A stretch of 7,550 bases of DNA. Source: Gammaproteobacteria bacterium (GTDB lineage: Bacteria > Pseudomonadota > Gammaproteobacteria > Steroidobacterales > Steroidobacteraceae). This document shows, in pieces, positions 1 through 7,019 of this stretch (position 1 is its first letter; each line of letters starts with the position of its first letter). Below the pieces are notes generated by a model, which was given only the letters and a program-made list of their open reading frames with translations, was not told the DNA's origin and searched no databases. The position numbers and the translations under genes are program-made. The stretch spans positions 1-7,550 of the forward strand of contig JAOUGR010000089.1 in assembly GCA_029857655.1 (NCBI GenBank). Reading direction: 5' to 3'.

Positions 1-2
1 TC

Positions 3-566
3 GCGCAGCGGGCACGCTTGCGCTTCCAGTCACGGCAATCCCCATACTCTGTCTTCTGCGTTGGTGTCGCGCTGGTCGGCTTTGGTTCCGCGTACTACCA
101 CTGGGTGCCATCGACGGCGGCGCTGCTGTGGGACCGTCTGCCGATGACGGTCGCATTCATGTCTCTCTTCTCGGCAGTCATCCAGGATCGTGTGTCGGAG
201 CGCCTGGGGCGGAATCTGTTGTGGCCGCTCGTCATCGCGGGTGCCGCGTCGATCGCCTGGTGGTACTGGTCAGAGCTTGCAGGTCGCGGCGACCTGCGGG
301 CCTACGCGGTCGTGCAATTTCTGCCGATGCTGTTGATCCCGCTGATGCTGCTGCTGTTCAGGGGCAACGGGCTTCGCACTGGCTGGCTATGGGCCGCGCT
401 TGCCGCCTACGTTCTTGCGAAGCTGGCAGAGTACTTCGACGGCGCGATCTACGGGGCGAGCGGCTTCGTGAGCGGCCACAGCATCAAGCACCTGTTGGCA
501 GTGGTCGCCGCCTGGTGGGCAATCCGGGCGTTCAGTGACTACAAGTCGCCGGCAAGGGCTTTGTAG
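3..566 (+). CDS. Alkaline ceramidase (CREST) family membrane protein, 5' end cut by window edge
   Basis: Seen: an open frame runs in from the left edge (187 residues in the window) and ends at TAG 564-566. A TTG at 18 could be read as a start, but the frame is open upstream of it and the family's first membrane segment is missing, so the true start is probably outside the window. Counting from codon 18, the protein has SAYYH (S24, H28), WDRLPMT (D39) and GHSIKHL (H154, H158) among several hydrophobic helices. Known: the CREST superfamily (alkaline ceramidases, PAQR receptors, Per1) binds zinc with a Ser/His pair, an Asp and a HxxxH motif. The S-to-H (4) and H-to-D (11) spacings match human ACER3 (S77, H81, D92, H217, H221) as I recall them. 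Inferred: an integral-membrane amide hydrolase acting on ceramide-like or other N-acyl lipids; the substrate is unproven. It converges with the efflux operon and overlaps its last gene by 28 bases. Family is fairly sure, activity is not. Confidence 0.85.
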   Translation, partial: AQRARLRFQSRQSPYSVFCVGVALVGFGSAYYHWVPSTAALLWDRLPMTVAFMSLFSAVIQDRVSERLGRNLLWPLVIAGAASIAWWYWSELAGRGDLRAYAVVQFLPMLLIPLMLLLFRGNGLRTGWLWAALAAYVLAKLAEYFDGAIYGASGFVSGHSIKHLLAVVAAWWAIRAFSDYKSPARAL

Positions 567-1927
567 AGGGCGGCGAGTGCGGTGGCCCGCCGGCTTTCCG
601 CCTGCACATGCTGATTTTCCAGATCCAGCAGCGTGCGCTCGGCGTCCAGCAGCGTGAGGTATTCGCTCGCACCGGCGTCGTAACGCATCTTCGAGAGTCT
701 CGCAGCTTCCCCTGCAGCTTCAGCGGCCGCGCGCAGTTCGTCCTCGGCCTGGTTGGCGGCCCGGAAGCCTGCCAGAGCGTTCTCTGTCTCCTCGAGTGCG
801 CGCAGCACCGTTTCCTGGTAGCGGGCAATGGCGCCGTCCGCGCGTGCTTCGGAGGCCTTGACCTTCTGACGCACGCGGCCGATGTTCAGGAAGCTCCAGG
901 TCAACGATGGCCCGTAGCTCCACCGTTCTGCCGCGCGCTGGCCGATCTCTTCGCGTGACTGCCCCGTCCAGCCAAAGCTGCCCAGCAACTCAAGCTTCGG
1001 GAAAAATTCGGCAATCTCGACACCGACATCGGCAGTCGCGGCGGCGAGTTCCCGCTCCGCAGACCGGATGTCCGGGCGCCGCTTGAGCCACTGCTCCGGC
1101 GTGCCGGTTGCGACCAGTTCCGGCAGCTCTGGAATCGTCGCCTGCGGCGCCAGATTCGAACGCAGGGTTTCGACCGGCCAGGCGGTCAGTACCGCGAGAC
1201 GCTGTTCCTGGCGTACGACGTCGGCCTCTGCCTGAGGAACGGCAGCGGCAAGACTGCGAGCCTGCGCCTGCGATCGCGCGAGGTCGAGCGCCGTCGAATT
1301 TCCTGCATCCACTCGCGCCCGCAGGATCGAGACGTTTTCCTCGAGATTCGACAGCTGGCGGCGCAGCAGCGATAGCCGCTCACGTGCGCTGATCAGCGAG
1401 AACCACGCCTGCGCGGTCTCGGCGACGATGGAGAGCCGGGCATCGGCCAGAGAAGCTGCATCGGCTTCGACGCGCCGCTTGATCGCCTTGTTCTGGTTGC
1501 GCAGGCTGCCGAACAGGTCGATTTCCCAAGTGGCGTCGAAACCCGCGCGCCAGGTTTCGAATCTACCCGCGCCGGGCTGCGAAAATGGGTCCTGGCTGCT
1601 GAACTGGCTTTTCTCCTGGCTGCCCTCGGCCGTGCTGGTGGGAATCCAGCTGTAAAACGACAGGCCGCTCAGGGCGCGCGTCTCTGCAAATCTCGCTGCG
1701 GCCTGGGCAATGGTCGTATTGGCCACCAGTGCGCGCGCGACCAGGGTATCGAGCTCGGGGCTGCCGAATGCAGCCCACAACTTCGAGCCGGCGGGTTGCA
1801 GGGCAGCCTCGGCGGTCGCCTGGTCGAATTTTGCGGGCAGCGGAGTTTCCGGCCGGTGATAGTGCGGCCCCACGGTGCAAGCCGTGATCAGCGCGACAAC
1901 TGGCAGCAGGGCGAGGGCCTTACGCAT
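539..1927 (-). CDS. RND efflux outer-membrane factor, NodT/OprM-type lipoprotein
   Basis: This is the TolC-like channel of the tripartite pump encoded just upstream: a trimeric outer-membrane barrel with a long periplasmic helical tunnel. I start it at ATG 1927 (462 aa) because this gives a short lipoprotein signal (MRKALALLPV..., lipobox LITAC, acylated Cys17) followed by the family's usual TVGPHYHRP. The open frame reaches 1984, but that extension would put non-signal residues before the signal peptide. A GTG three codons upstream is a possible alternative. Visible family marks: WEIDLFG at residues 134-140, KRRPDIRSAERELAAA near 282-297, GPSLTWSFLNIGRV near 339-352, ALEETENALAGF near 377-388, and the repeated RYDAGASEYLTLLDAER near 415-431. 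Two tandem outer-membrane-efflux repeats and the total length are normal. Its start overlaps the pump gene's end by 8 bases and has only a weak ribosome site (AGAG), so translational coupling is likely. Its stop lies inside the convergent ceramidase-like gene. Confidence 0.95.
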   Translation of the reverse strand: MRKALALLPVVALITACTVGPHYHRPETPLPAKFDQATAEAALQPAGSKLWAAFGSPELDTLVARALVANTTIAQAAARFAETRALSGLSFYSWIPTSTAEGSQEKSQFSSQDPFSQPGAGRFETWRAGFDATWEIDLFGSLRNQNKAIKRRVEADAASLADARLSIVAETAQAWFSLISARERLSLLRRQLSNLEENVSILRARVDAGNSTALDLARSQAQARSLAAAVPQAEADVVRQEQRLAVLTAWPVETLRSNLAPQATIPELPELVATGTPEQWLKRRPDIRSAERELAAATADVGVEIAEFFPKLELLGSFGWTGQSREEIGQRAAERWSYGPSLTWSFLNIGRVRQKVKASEARADGAIARYQETVLRALEETENALAGFRAANQAEDELRAAAEAAGEAARLSKMRYDAGASEYLTLLDAERTLLDLENQHVQAESRRATALAALYKALAGDL

Positions 1928-4900
1928 GGCTGCCACTCTGCGCGGCAAGCTTTGCGGCGTGGCGCTCCTTCTGCCGTTCGACAAACTTGCGAAGCACGAC
2001 GTAGAACACCGGCGTGAAGAAGAGCCCGAAGAAGGTCACGCCGAGCATGCCGGAAACAACCGTGATGCCCATGACGTAGCGCACCTCGGCGCCTGCGCCA
2101 GATGCCAGCACGAGCGGAGTTACGCCCGCGATGAAGGCAAAGCTCGTCATCAGGATCGGGCGCAGGCGCAGGCGGCAAGCCTCGATTGCCGCTTCGACGA
2201 TGCCCTTGCCCAGTTCCTCGAGGTCACGTGCGAATTCGACGATCAGGATCGCGTTCTTGCAGGCGAGGCCGATCAGCACGGCAAGCCCGATCTTGGTGAA
2301 GATGTTGTTGTCGAGGAAAGTCGGCGCAAAAGGCGGCGGCGATACGGCGTGCCACAGGCCATGAAGCGAATTGACCAGCCAGGTTCCGCCGATTGCCGAC
2401 AGCAAGCACATGGGCACGATCAGGATAATCGCAAGGGGCAAGGACCAGCTCTCGTACAGCGCGGAGAGCACGAGGTAAACGAGCAGCACGCAGAGCGGAA
2501 ACACGAAAAGCGCGGCATTGCCCTGTGTGACCTGCTGGTAAGTAAGGCCGGTCCATTCGACGGCCATGCCACGCGGCAGTACCTTTTCGGCAATCTCCTT
2601 GACCTTGACGAGTGCTTCACTCGAGGACAGGAGCGCCGGATTGATGGCGGCCGACATGTCTGCCGCCGGGTAGGCGTTGTAACGGATCACCGGATCCGGG
2701 CCGAAACTCGGCGTGACGCTGACGACACTGCCGAGCGGCACCATGTCGCCATGTTTGTTGCGGACCTTCAGGCCCTCGATGTCCTGCGCCGTGGCGCGAA
2801 AGGGCGCATCGGCCTGCGCGTAGACGGCATAGGTGCGCCCGAACAGGTTGAAGTCATTGACGTAAGCCGAGCCGAGGTACACCTGCAGCGTATTGAACAC
2901 ATCGGTCAGCGAGAGGCCGAGTTCCTTGACCTTCGTGCGATCAACGGATGCGTCGAGTTGCGGGACATTCGACTGAAAGGCCGTGAACGTGCCGAGCGGA
3001 TCGAACCCCTCGGTCTGGCCGAGTGCGCCGACGAGCCCAACTGTCTGATTGTAGAGCTCGCCGTAACCGATGTTTGCGCGATCCTGTACATAGAGTTCTA
3101 TGCCGTTGGCATTGCCAAGACCGAGCACGGGCGGCGGCAGCAGCGCGAAGGCGAGTCCTTCCTGGATCTGGCTGTAGCCCATGTTGATGCGCATCGCAAT
3201 CTCGCCTGCCTCGAGCTCGCGTTGGTCATGCGGCTCCAGTCCGACGAACATGACGCCGGTGTTCGGCGTCGCGACGAAATGGACCGCGTTGAGCCCCGGA
3301 AACTGCACGACATCCTTGACCCCGGGCACGGCCATCGCGATCTCGCCCATCTTCCGCATGACCGTATCGGTGCGGTCAATCGTCGCCGCTTCCGGCAGCT
3401 GCAGCACGGCGAACAGGAACTGCTTGTCCTGGGTCGGGATGTATCCGCCCGGAACGGCGCGGAATGCGATGATGGTCACGACCACCAGCACGGCATAAAT
3501 CGCGAGCAGGCGCGGCGCGCGCCCGATGGTGCCGCCGATGCCGCCCGAATAGCGATTGCCAAAGCCCTGGAACAGGCGGTTGAACGCAGCGAATGGGCGG
3601 CCGAACACTCGCTCGATCCAGCGCCCGAGTGCGTCTTTCCTCGCGCCATGCGGCTGCAGCAGCATCGCCGCCAGCGCCGGCGACAGCGTCAGCGAGTTGA
3701 AACCAGAGATGATCACCGCGGCTGCGATCGTCACTGCGAACTGGCGGTAGAACTGGCCGGTAACGCCGCCGAGGAAGGCGAGCGGTATGAACACGGAGGC
3801 CAGCACCAGCGTGATCGCGACGATCGGCCCGGACACTTCGCTCATCGCCTGGTGGGCAGCAGCCCGCGGTGTCATGCCGTTGCTGACGTGCCGCTCGACG
3901 TTTTCCACCACGACGATGGCGTCGTCCACGACGATGCCGATGGCCAGCACGAGGCCGAACAGGTTGAGCACATTGATCGAGAATCCGAGCAACCACAGCA
4001 CGGCGAAGGTGCCGATGATCGAAACCGGGACCGCGACCAGCGGAATCAGCGAGGCGCGCCAGGTCTGCAGGAACAGCACGACCACCACGACAACCAGCGC
4101 GATCGCCTCGAGCAGCGTCGTGGTCACCGAACGGATGGAGTCCCTGACGAACACTGTCGGGTCATAGACCACGGACCAGTGCAGACCCTCCGGGAAAGTC
4201 TTTTCGAGCTCTGCCATGCGCTCGCGGATCGCCTGCGATAGTTCGATCGTGTTGGCACCGGGAGCCTCGAAGATCGCGATGGCAGCCGCATCCTCGTTAT
4301 TGAGCAGCGAGTGGATCGCATAGCTGTTGGCGCCCAGCTCGATGCGCGCGATGTCTTTGAGCCGCGTCAACTGGTCACCGTCGGCCTTCAGGACGACCTC
4401 GCCAAATGCCTCGGGCGACGACAGGCGTCCCTGCGCGTTGACCGAGATCTGCATCACCGCGCCTGCGGGAGTCGGCGGACTGCCGATGCTGCCTGCGGAA
4501 ACTTCGATATTCTGCTCACGGATCGCGTTGACGATGTCACCGGCGGAAAGCCCGCGCGCGGCGGCGCGTGCAGGGTCGATCCAGATGCGCATGGCGTAAT
4601 TGCCGATGCCGAAATTGAACGCCTGACCGACGCCGGGCAGGCGCGCCAGTTCATCGCGGACACGCAGGCTCGCGAAATTGGAGAGGTACAGGGCGTCGTA
4701 GCGCTTGTCCGGTGAGTCCAGGTGAACGACCATTGTCAGGTTGGGCGAGGACTTGAGGGTCGTGACGCCCAGCGCACGCACGGCCTCGGGCAGCCGCGGG
4801 ATGGCTTGTGCAACGCGGTTCTGCACCTGCACGGCCGCCAGGTCGATGTCCGTTCCGCCCTTGAACGTCACGGTCAGCGACATCTGGCCGTCGGAGCTCG

Positions 4901-5162
4901 CCGTCGACTTCATGTAGATCATGTTCTCGACGCCGTTGACCGCTTCTTCGAGCGGGGCCGCAACGGTGTCGGCAATCGTCTGTGGATTTGCGCCGGGGTA
5001 AATGGCCGTCACCTGCACTGAGGGTGGGACGACGTCGGGATATTCACTGATCGGCAGGTTCGGCAGCGCCATCAGGCCTGCGACCAGGATCAGGCTCGAC
5101 AGCACCGTCGCCAGGATCGGGCGGTCGATGAATAGCCGCGAAAAATCCGTGTGCTTCGACAT
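1920..5162 (-). CDS. RND multidrug efflux pump, HAE1 family, MexF/BpeF/OqxB-like
   Basis: This is the inner-membrane proton/drug antiporter of the tripartite system (1080 aa, slightly longer than usual for the family). The layout is classic. TM1 is near residues 10-30 (FIDRPILATV). A first large periplasmic loop of about 310 residues begins LPISEYPDVVPPSVQV. TM2-TM6 lie near 348-500, with GIVVDDAIVVVENVERH carrying the proton-relay pair D413/D414. TM7 is near 550-570, followed by a second large loop. TM8-TM12 lie near 885-1058, with K969, R999 and T1006 aligning to AcrB K940, R971 and T978. All relay residues are present, so the pump looks functional. Closest remembered relatives are MexF-type pumps (shared stretches such as SPDKRYDxLYLSN and TLQVYLGSxYVNDFN), which export chloramphenicol, quinolones and trimethoprim; the substrates here are inferred. 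An extra segment of about 18 residues sits at 930-950, between TM9 and TM10. The ATG at 5162 follows the adaptor stop by 6 bases with no clear ribosome site, suggesting coupled translation. Confidence 0.97.
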   Translation of the reverse strand: MSKHTDFSRLFIDRPILATVLSSLILVAGLMALPNLPISEYPDVVPPSVQVTAIYPGANPQTIADTVAAPLEEAVNGVENMIYMKSTASSDGQMSLTVTFKGGTDIDLAAVQVQNRVAQAIPRLPEAVRALGVTTLKSSPNLTMVVHLDSPDKRYDALYLSNFASLRVRDELARLPGVGQAFNFGIGNYAMRIWIDPARAAARGLSAGDIVNAIREQNIEVSAGSIGSPPTPAGAVMQISVNAQGRLSSPEAFGEVVLKADGDQLTRLKDIARIELGANSYAIHSLLNNEDAAAIAIFEAPGANTIELSQAIRERMAELEKTFPEGLHWSVVYDPTVFVRDSIRSVTTTLLEAIALVVVVVVLFLQTWRASLIPLVAVPVSIIGTFAVLWLLGFSINVLNLFGLVLAIGIVVDDAIVVVENVERHVSNGMTPRAAAHQAMSEVSGPIVAITLVLASVFIPLAFLGGVTGQFYRQFAVTIAAAVIISGFNSLTLSPALAAMLLQPHGARKDALGRWIERVFGRPFAAFNRLFQGFGNRYSGGIGGTIGRAPRLLAIYAVLVVVTIIAFRAVPGGYIPTQDKQFLFAVLQLPEAATIDRTDTVMRKMGEIAMAVPGVKDVVQFPGLNAVHFVATPNTGVMFVGLEPHDQRELEAGEIAMRINMGYSQIQEGLAFALLPPPVLGLGNANGIELYVQDRANIGYGELYNQTVGLVGALGQTEGFDPLGTFTAFQSNVPQLDASVDRTKVKELGLSLTDVFNTLQVYLGSAYVNDFNLFGRTYAVYAQADAPFRATAQDIEGLKVRNKHGDMVPLGSVVSVTPSFGPDPVIRYNAYPAADMSAAINPALLSSSEALVKVKEIAEKVLPRGMAVEWTGLTYQQVTQGNAALFVFPLCVLLVYLVLSALYESWSLPLAIILIVPMCLLSAIGGTWLVNSLHGLWHAVSPPPFAPTFLDNNIFTKIGLAVLIGLACKNAILIVEFARDLEELGKGIVEAAIEACRLRLRPILMTSFAFIAGVTPLVLASGAGAEVRYVMGITVVSGMLGVTFFGLFFTPVFYVVLRKFVERQKERHAAKLAAQSGSHA

Positions 5163-5168
5163 GGCGAC

Positions 5169-6374
5169 TCAGCCGGCGCTAGGCGCTGGCGCTGCCGCCG
5201 GGATGGGAGCAGGCTGATCCGGCTGGTCCATCGGGACATCGCGCGGTTTTACCGGCTGGCCCGGGAAGAAAATCTTGCGCATGCCGTTGACGATTACCTT
5301 GTCGCCGGGAGCGAGGCCGGATTCGACCACGCGCAACCCCTCGACGTGCGCGCCAAGCCTCACGTCACGGCGCTCCGCTGTATTGCCCTCGCCGATGATG
5401 TACACGAATCGCCGGTCCTGGTCGGTCAGGACGGCCTGGTCGTGGATCAGCAGCGCGTCGGTCAGCGAACCGCCCAGCAGGCGCACGCGCGCGAACAGGC
5501 CCGGCGTGAACACGCCGTCAGGGTTCGGCAGCACGGCACGCGCGCGGATCGTGCCGCTATCGGGATCAATCGCGTTGTCGACGAAGTTCATCTCGCCCTT
5601 ATGCGGATAGCCTTCCTCATTGGCAAGACCGACCAGCACCGGATTCGGGGCATCGCGAGAACTCTCGCGATTCCCGGAGCGCCCGAGATCCTGGTAGCGC
5701 AGGTACGTGCGCTCGTCGCCCGTGAATGTCACATAGACGGGGTCTATTGATACGAGCGTGGTCAGCAATGACTCATTCGGCGCAACGAGATTGCCGGGAT
5801 TCACCAGCGCGGCGCCGGCGCGACCTGCGAATGGCGCCCTGACGCGCGTGAAGCCCAGATTCAGCTCAGCCTGCGTAAGACCTGCCTTTGCGGCTAGCTT
5901 GTCGGCTTCGGCCTGCTGAAACTCGACCTGGCGCGATTCGAGCTCGCCCTGCGACACGGCGCGGGCGGCGATGAGCGACTCTGCGCGCGTGAGCTCCTGT
6001 TGCGCGAGCATGAGGCGGGAATCGGCACGGGCGAGATTGGCACGCGCAGCGTCCGCGGCGGCGGCGTACTCGCGGTCATCGATCGTGAACAGCAACTGTC
6101 CTTTCTCGACCAGACCGCCTTCACGGTAATGCACCCTGTTCAGCTGGCCGGCGACGCGCGCACGGATTTCGGCCGATTCGACGGCTTCCACATGACCCGA
6201 GTAGTCGTCCCACTCGGTGACCGATTTCTTTACGACCTGGGCGACACTGACGTCGGGAGGCGGAAATCCCTGCTGGTCACCGGCGCCGCCGCAGGCTGCA
6301 AGCGAGAGCGCCGCAACTGCAACGACAGCGATTCTGCGGAGGCGGATTGCATCTGCTGCTGGAGACGAAAACAT
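5169..6374 (-). CDS. RND efflux periplasmic adaptor (membrane fusion) lipoprotein, MexE/AcrA family
   Basis: This is the adaptor that links the RND pump to the outer-membrane channel (401 aa). The N-terminal signal, with basic residues RLRR and a hydrophobic stretch, ends in the lipobox LSLAAC, giving acylated Cys28, so it is anchored to the periplasmic face of the inner membrane. Domains in order: first half of the lipoyl domain near 68-100 (IRARVAGQLNRVHYREGG, then KGQLLFTIDD); alpha-helical hairpin near 103-169, rich in Ala, Glu and Gln; second lipoyl half near 171-195 (LNLGFTRVRAPFAGRAG); beta-barrel near 210-300 (DPVYVTFTGDERTYLRY, and FVDNAIDPDSGTIRARA); membrane-proximal domain near 305-376 ending GMRKIFFPGQPV. 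The tail after about 378 is Pro/Ala-rich and probably disordered. The start at ATG 6374 is supported by a strong AAGGAAG ribosome site 8 bases upstream, which lies inside the end of the TetR gene. The stop is 6 bases before the pump start. Confidence 0.96.
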   Translation of the reverse strand: MFSSPAADAIRLRRIAVVAVAALSLAACGGAGDQQGFPPPDVSVAQVVKKSVTEWDDYSGHVEAVESAEIRARVAGQLNRVHYREGGLVEKGQLLFTIDDREYAAAADAARANLARADSRLMLAQQELTRAESLIAARAVSQGELESRQVEFQQAEADKLAAKAGLTQAELNLGFTRVRAPFAGRAGAALVNPGNLVAPNESLLTTLVSIDPVYVTFTGDERTYLRYQDLGRSGNRESSRDAPNPVLVGLANEEGYPHKGEMNFVDNAIDPDSGTIRARAVLPNPDGVFTPGLFARVRLLGGSLTDALLIHDQAVLTDQDRRFVYIIGEGNTAERRDVRLGAHVEGLRVVESGLAPGDKVIVNGMRKIFFPGQPVKPRDVPMDQPDQPAPIPAAAPAPSAG

Positions 6375-6377
6375 GGG

Positions 6378-6953
6378 TCAGGCTTCCTTGGCGAGTCTTC
6401 CGGGTTGTTCTTCACCCCACTCGCGGGCGAGCCGTTCGATCAGGGTGATGAGCCGCGCCCTGGCGGGGGCCGGTAGCGCGAACATCTGGAAAAGTTCCTG
6501 CCACATCAGCCCCTCGGCGGCGAGGTGAAGGATGTGCATGCGCAGGTCGCGTTCCGTCCACTGCTTGCGGCCGAGCCGTTCCTGCAGTTCCTGCCGGCAG
6601 GGATCCATCAATGAAGGATCAAGCGTCGCGGCAGAGAGCATCCCGCTGAGGAAGCGGCGGTGCGACTCATCCTGCGAGGTATAGGCGCGGATGAAGCCGA
6701 GCAGGCGCGCGGTCTCCGGATCGCAGTCGGGCGGCGTCAGGGCGGTCTCGGATTCCTCCCACTGAGCGAAATCGGACTCGAGCAGCCCGCGCAACAGGTC
6801 TTCCTTGGTCGGGAAGTGGTAGGTGATGCCGCCGCGCGTAATGCCACTGACCCTGGCGAGTTCGTCGAATGTGAGGCAGCCAGCGCCGTGCTGCTCGACG
6901 ATTTGGCGGGCTGCGGCGAGGATCTTATCCTTGGCGAGTGGTGGGCGTCCCAT
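6378..6953 (-). CDS. TetR/AcrR family repressor, first gene of the efflux operon
   Basis: This is a ligand-responsive DNA-binding repressor, 191 aa from ATG 6953 (MGRPPLAKDK...). The frame is open to a TTG at 6989, but that extra stretch would consist entirely of the promoter -35, operator and -10, so I reject it. The N-terminal three-helix DNA-binding domain spans about residues 8-54; the helix-turn-helix is near 28-47 (LTFDELARVSGITRGGITYHF), followed by the usual PTKEDLLRGLLE. The C-terminal helical domain, from about 80 to the end, should bind ligand and form the dimer; it does not tell which ligand. The gene precedes the adaptor by only 3 bases on the same strand, so it is almost certainly co-transcribed with the pump. 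With the palindrome directly upstream, the expected role is autorepression plus repression of the exporter, relieved by a pump substrate or metabolite. Family is certain; target is inferred from position. Confidence 0.95.
   Translation of the reverse strand: MGRPPLAKDKILAAARQIVEQHGAGCLTFDELARVSGITRGGITYHFPTKEDLLRGLLESDFAQWEESETALTPPDCDPETARLLGFIRAYTSQDESHRRFLSGMLSAATLDPSLMDPCRQELQERLGRKQWTERDLRMHILHLAAEGLMWQELFQMFALPAPARARLITLIERLAREWGEEQPGRLAKEA
6383..6389 (-). promoter_or_regulatory. Ribosome binding site of the adaptor gene
   Basis: On the minus strand AAGGAAG lies 8 bases before ATG 6374, inside the last codons of the TetR gene. It is the only strong Shine-Dalgarno sequence I see in the operon. 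It fixes the adaptor start and would allow the structural genes to be translated at a rate independent of the regulator. The regulator, pump and outer-membrane-factor starts all lack a comparable site. Confidence 0.7.
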
Positions 6954-6959
6954 GACGTA

Positions 6960-6989
6960 ACTATACAGAACATTCTGTATAGCTATCAA
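6960..6989 (-). promoter_or_regulatory. Predicted sigma70-type promoter of the efflux operon
   Basis: On the minus strand a -35 TTGATA (6989-6984, five of six consensus bases) and a -10 TATAGT (6965-6960, five of six) are separated by 18 bases. Only six bases (6959-6954) lie between the -10 and the regulator's ATG, so transcription would begin at or within a base or two of the A at 6953. That predicts a leaderless message for the TetR gene. No Shine-Dalgarno sequence precedes this ATG, which agrees. The region is an AT-rich island between GC-rich genes. Prediction from sequence only. Confidence 0.7.
6961..6982. promoter_or_regulatory. Perfect inverted repeat, probable TetR operator
   Basis: Two 10-base arms, CTATACAGAA and TTCTGTATAG, are exact inverted copies around a 2-base centre (CA). 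The site covers about -8 to -29 relative to the predicted start, filling most of the spacer and overlapping the -10. A bound repressor would block RNA polymerase. Size, symmetry and position right in front of a TetR gene are typical for an autoregulated TetR operator. A second small palindrome, ATAGCTAT (6979-6986), overlaps its upstream edge and may be incidental. Confidence 0.85.
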
Positions 6990-7019
6990 CCAACTGCAAA
7001 AGAGAGGCTGTCCGGCGGC

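Noticed and set aside
1928..1984. A 19-residue N-terminal extension of the outer-membrane factor, overlapping the pump's C-terminal codons.
   Set aside because: It would place a polar, basic stretch in front of a well-formed lipoprotein signal peptide. ATG 1927 fits the family and an 8-base overlap with the pump gene.
4078..4112. A run of GAC/CAC-like triplets that looks like a short tandem repeat.
   Set aside because: It is simply the codons for a Val-rich stretch (ALVVVVVVLF) of pump TM2, typical of membrane helices.
1875..4241. A 788-codon plus-strand open frame opposite the RND pump and the start of the outer-membrane factor gene.
   Set aside because: Over the pump it lies in exact register with the sense codons, so it can only be stopped by sense TTA, CTA or TCA codons, which are rare in GC-rich genes. 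It ends at a sense CTA (Leu308 of the pump). Its product is an unstructured-looking run of Arg, His, Asp, Glu and Gln with no recognisable domain, while the sense strand encodes a fully conserved pump.
6954..6989. A 12-residue N-terminal extension of the TetR regulator from TTG 6989.
   Set aside because: The extension would be encoded by the -35, the palindrome and the -10 themselves. ATG 6953 gives the usual short TetR N-terminus (MGRPPLAKDK) before helix 1.
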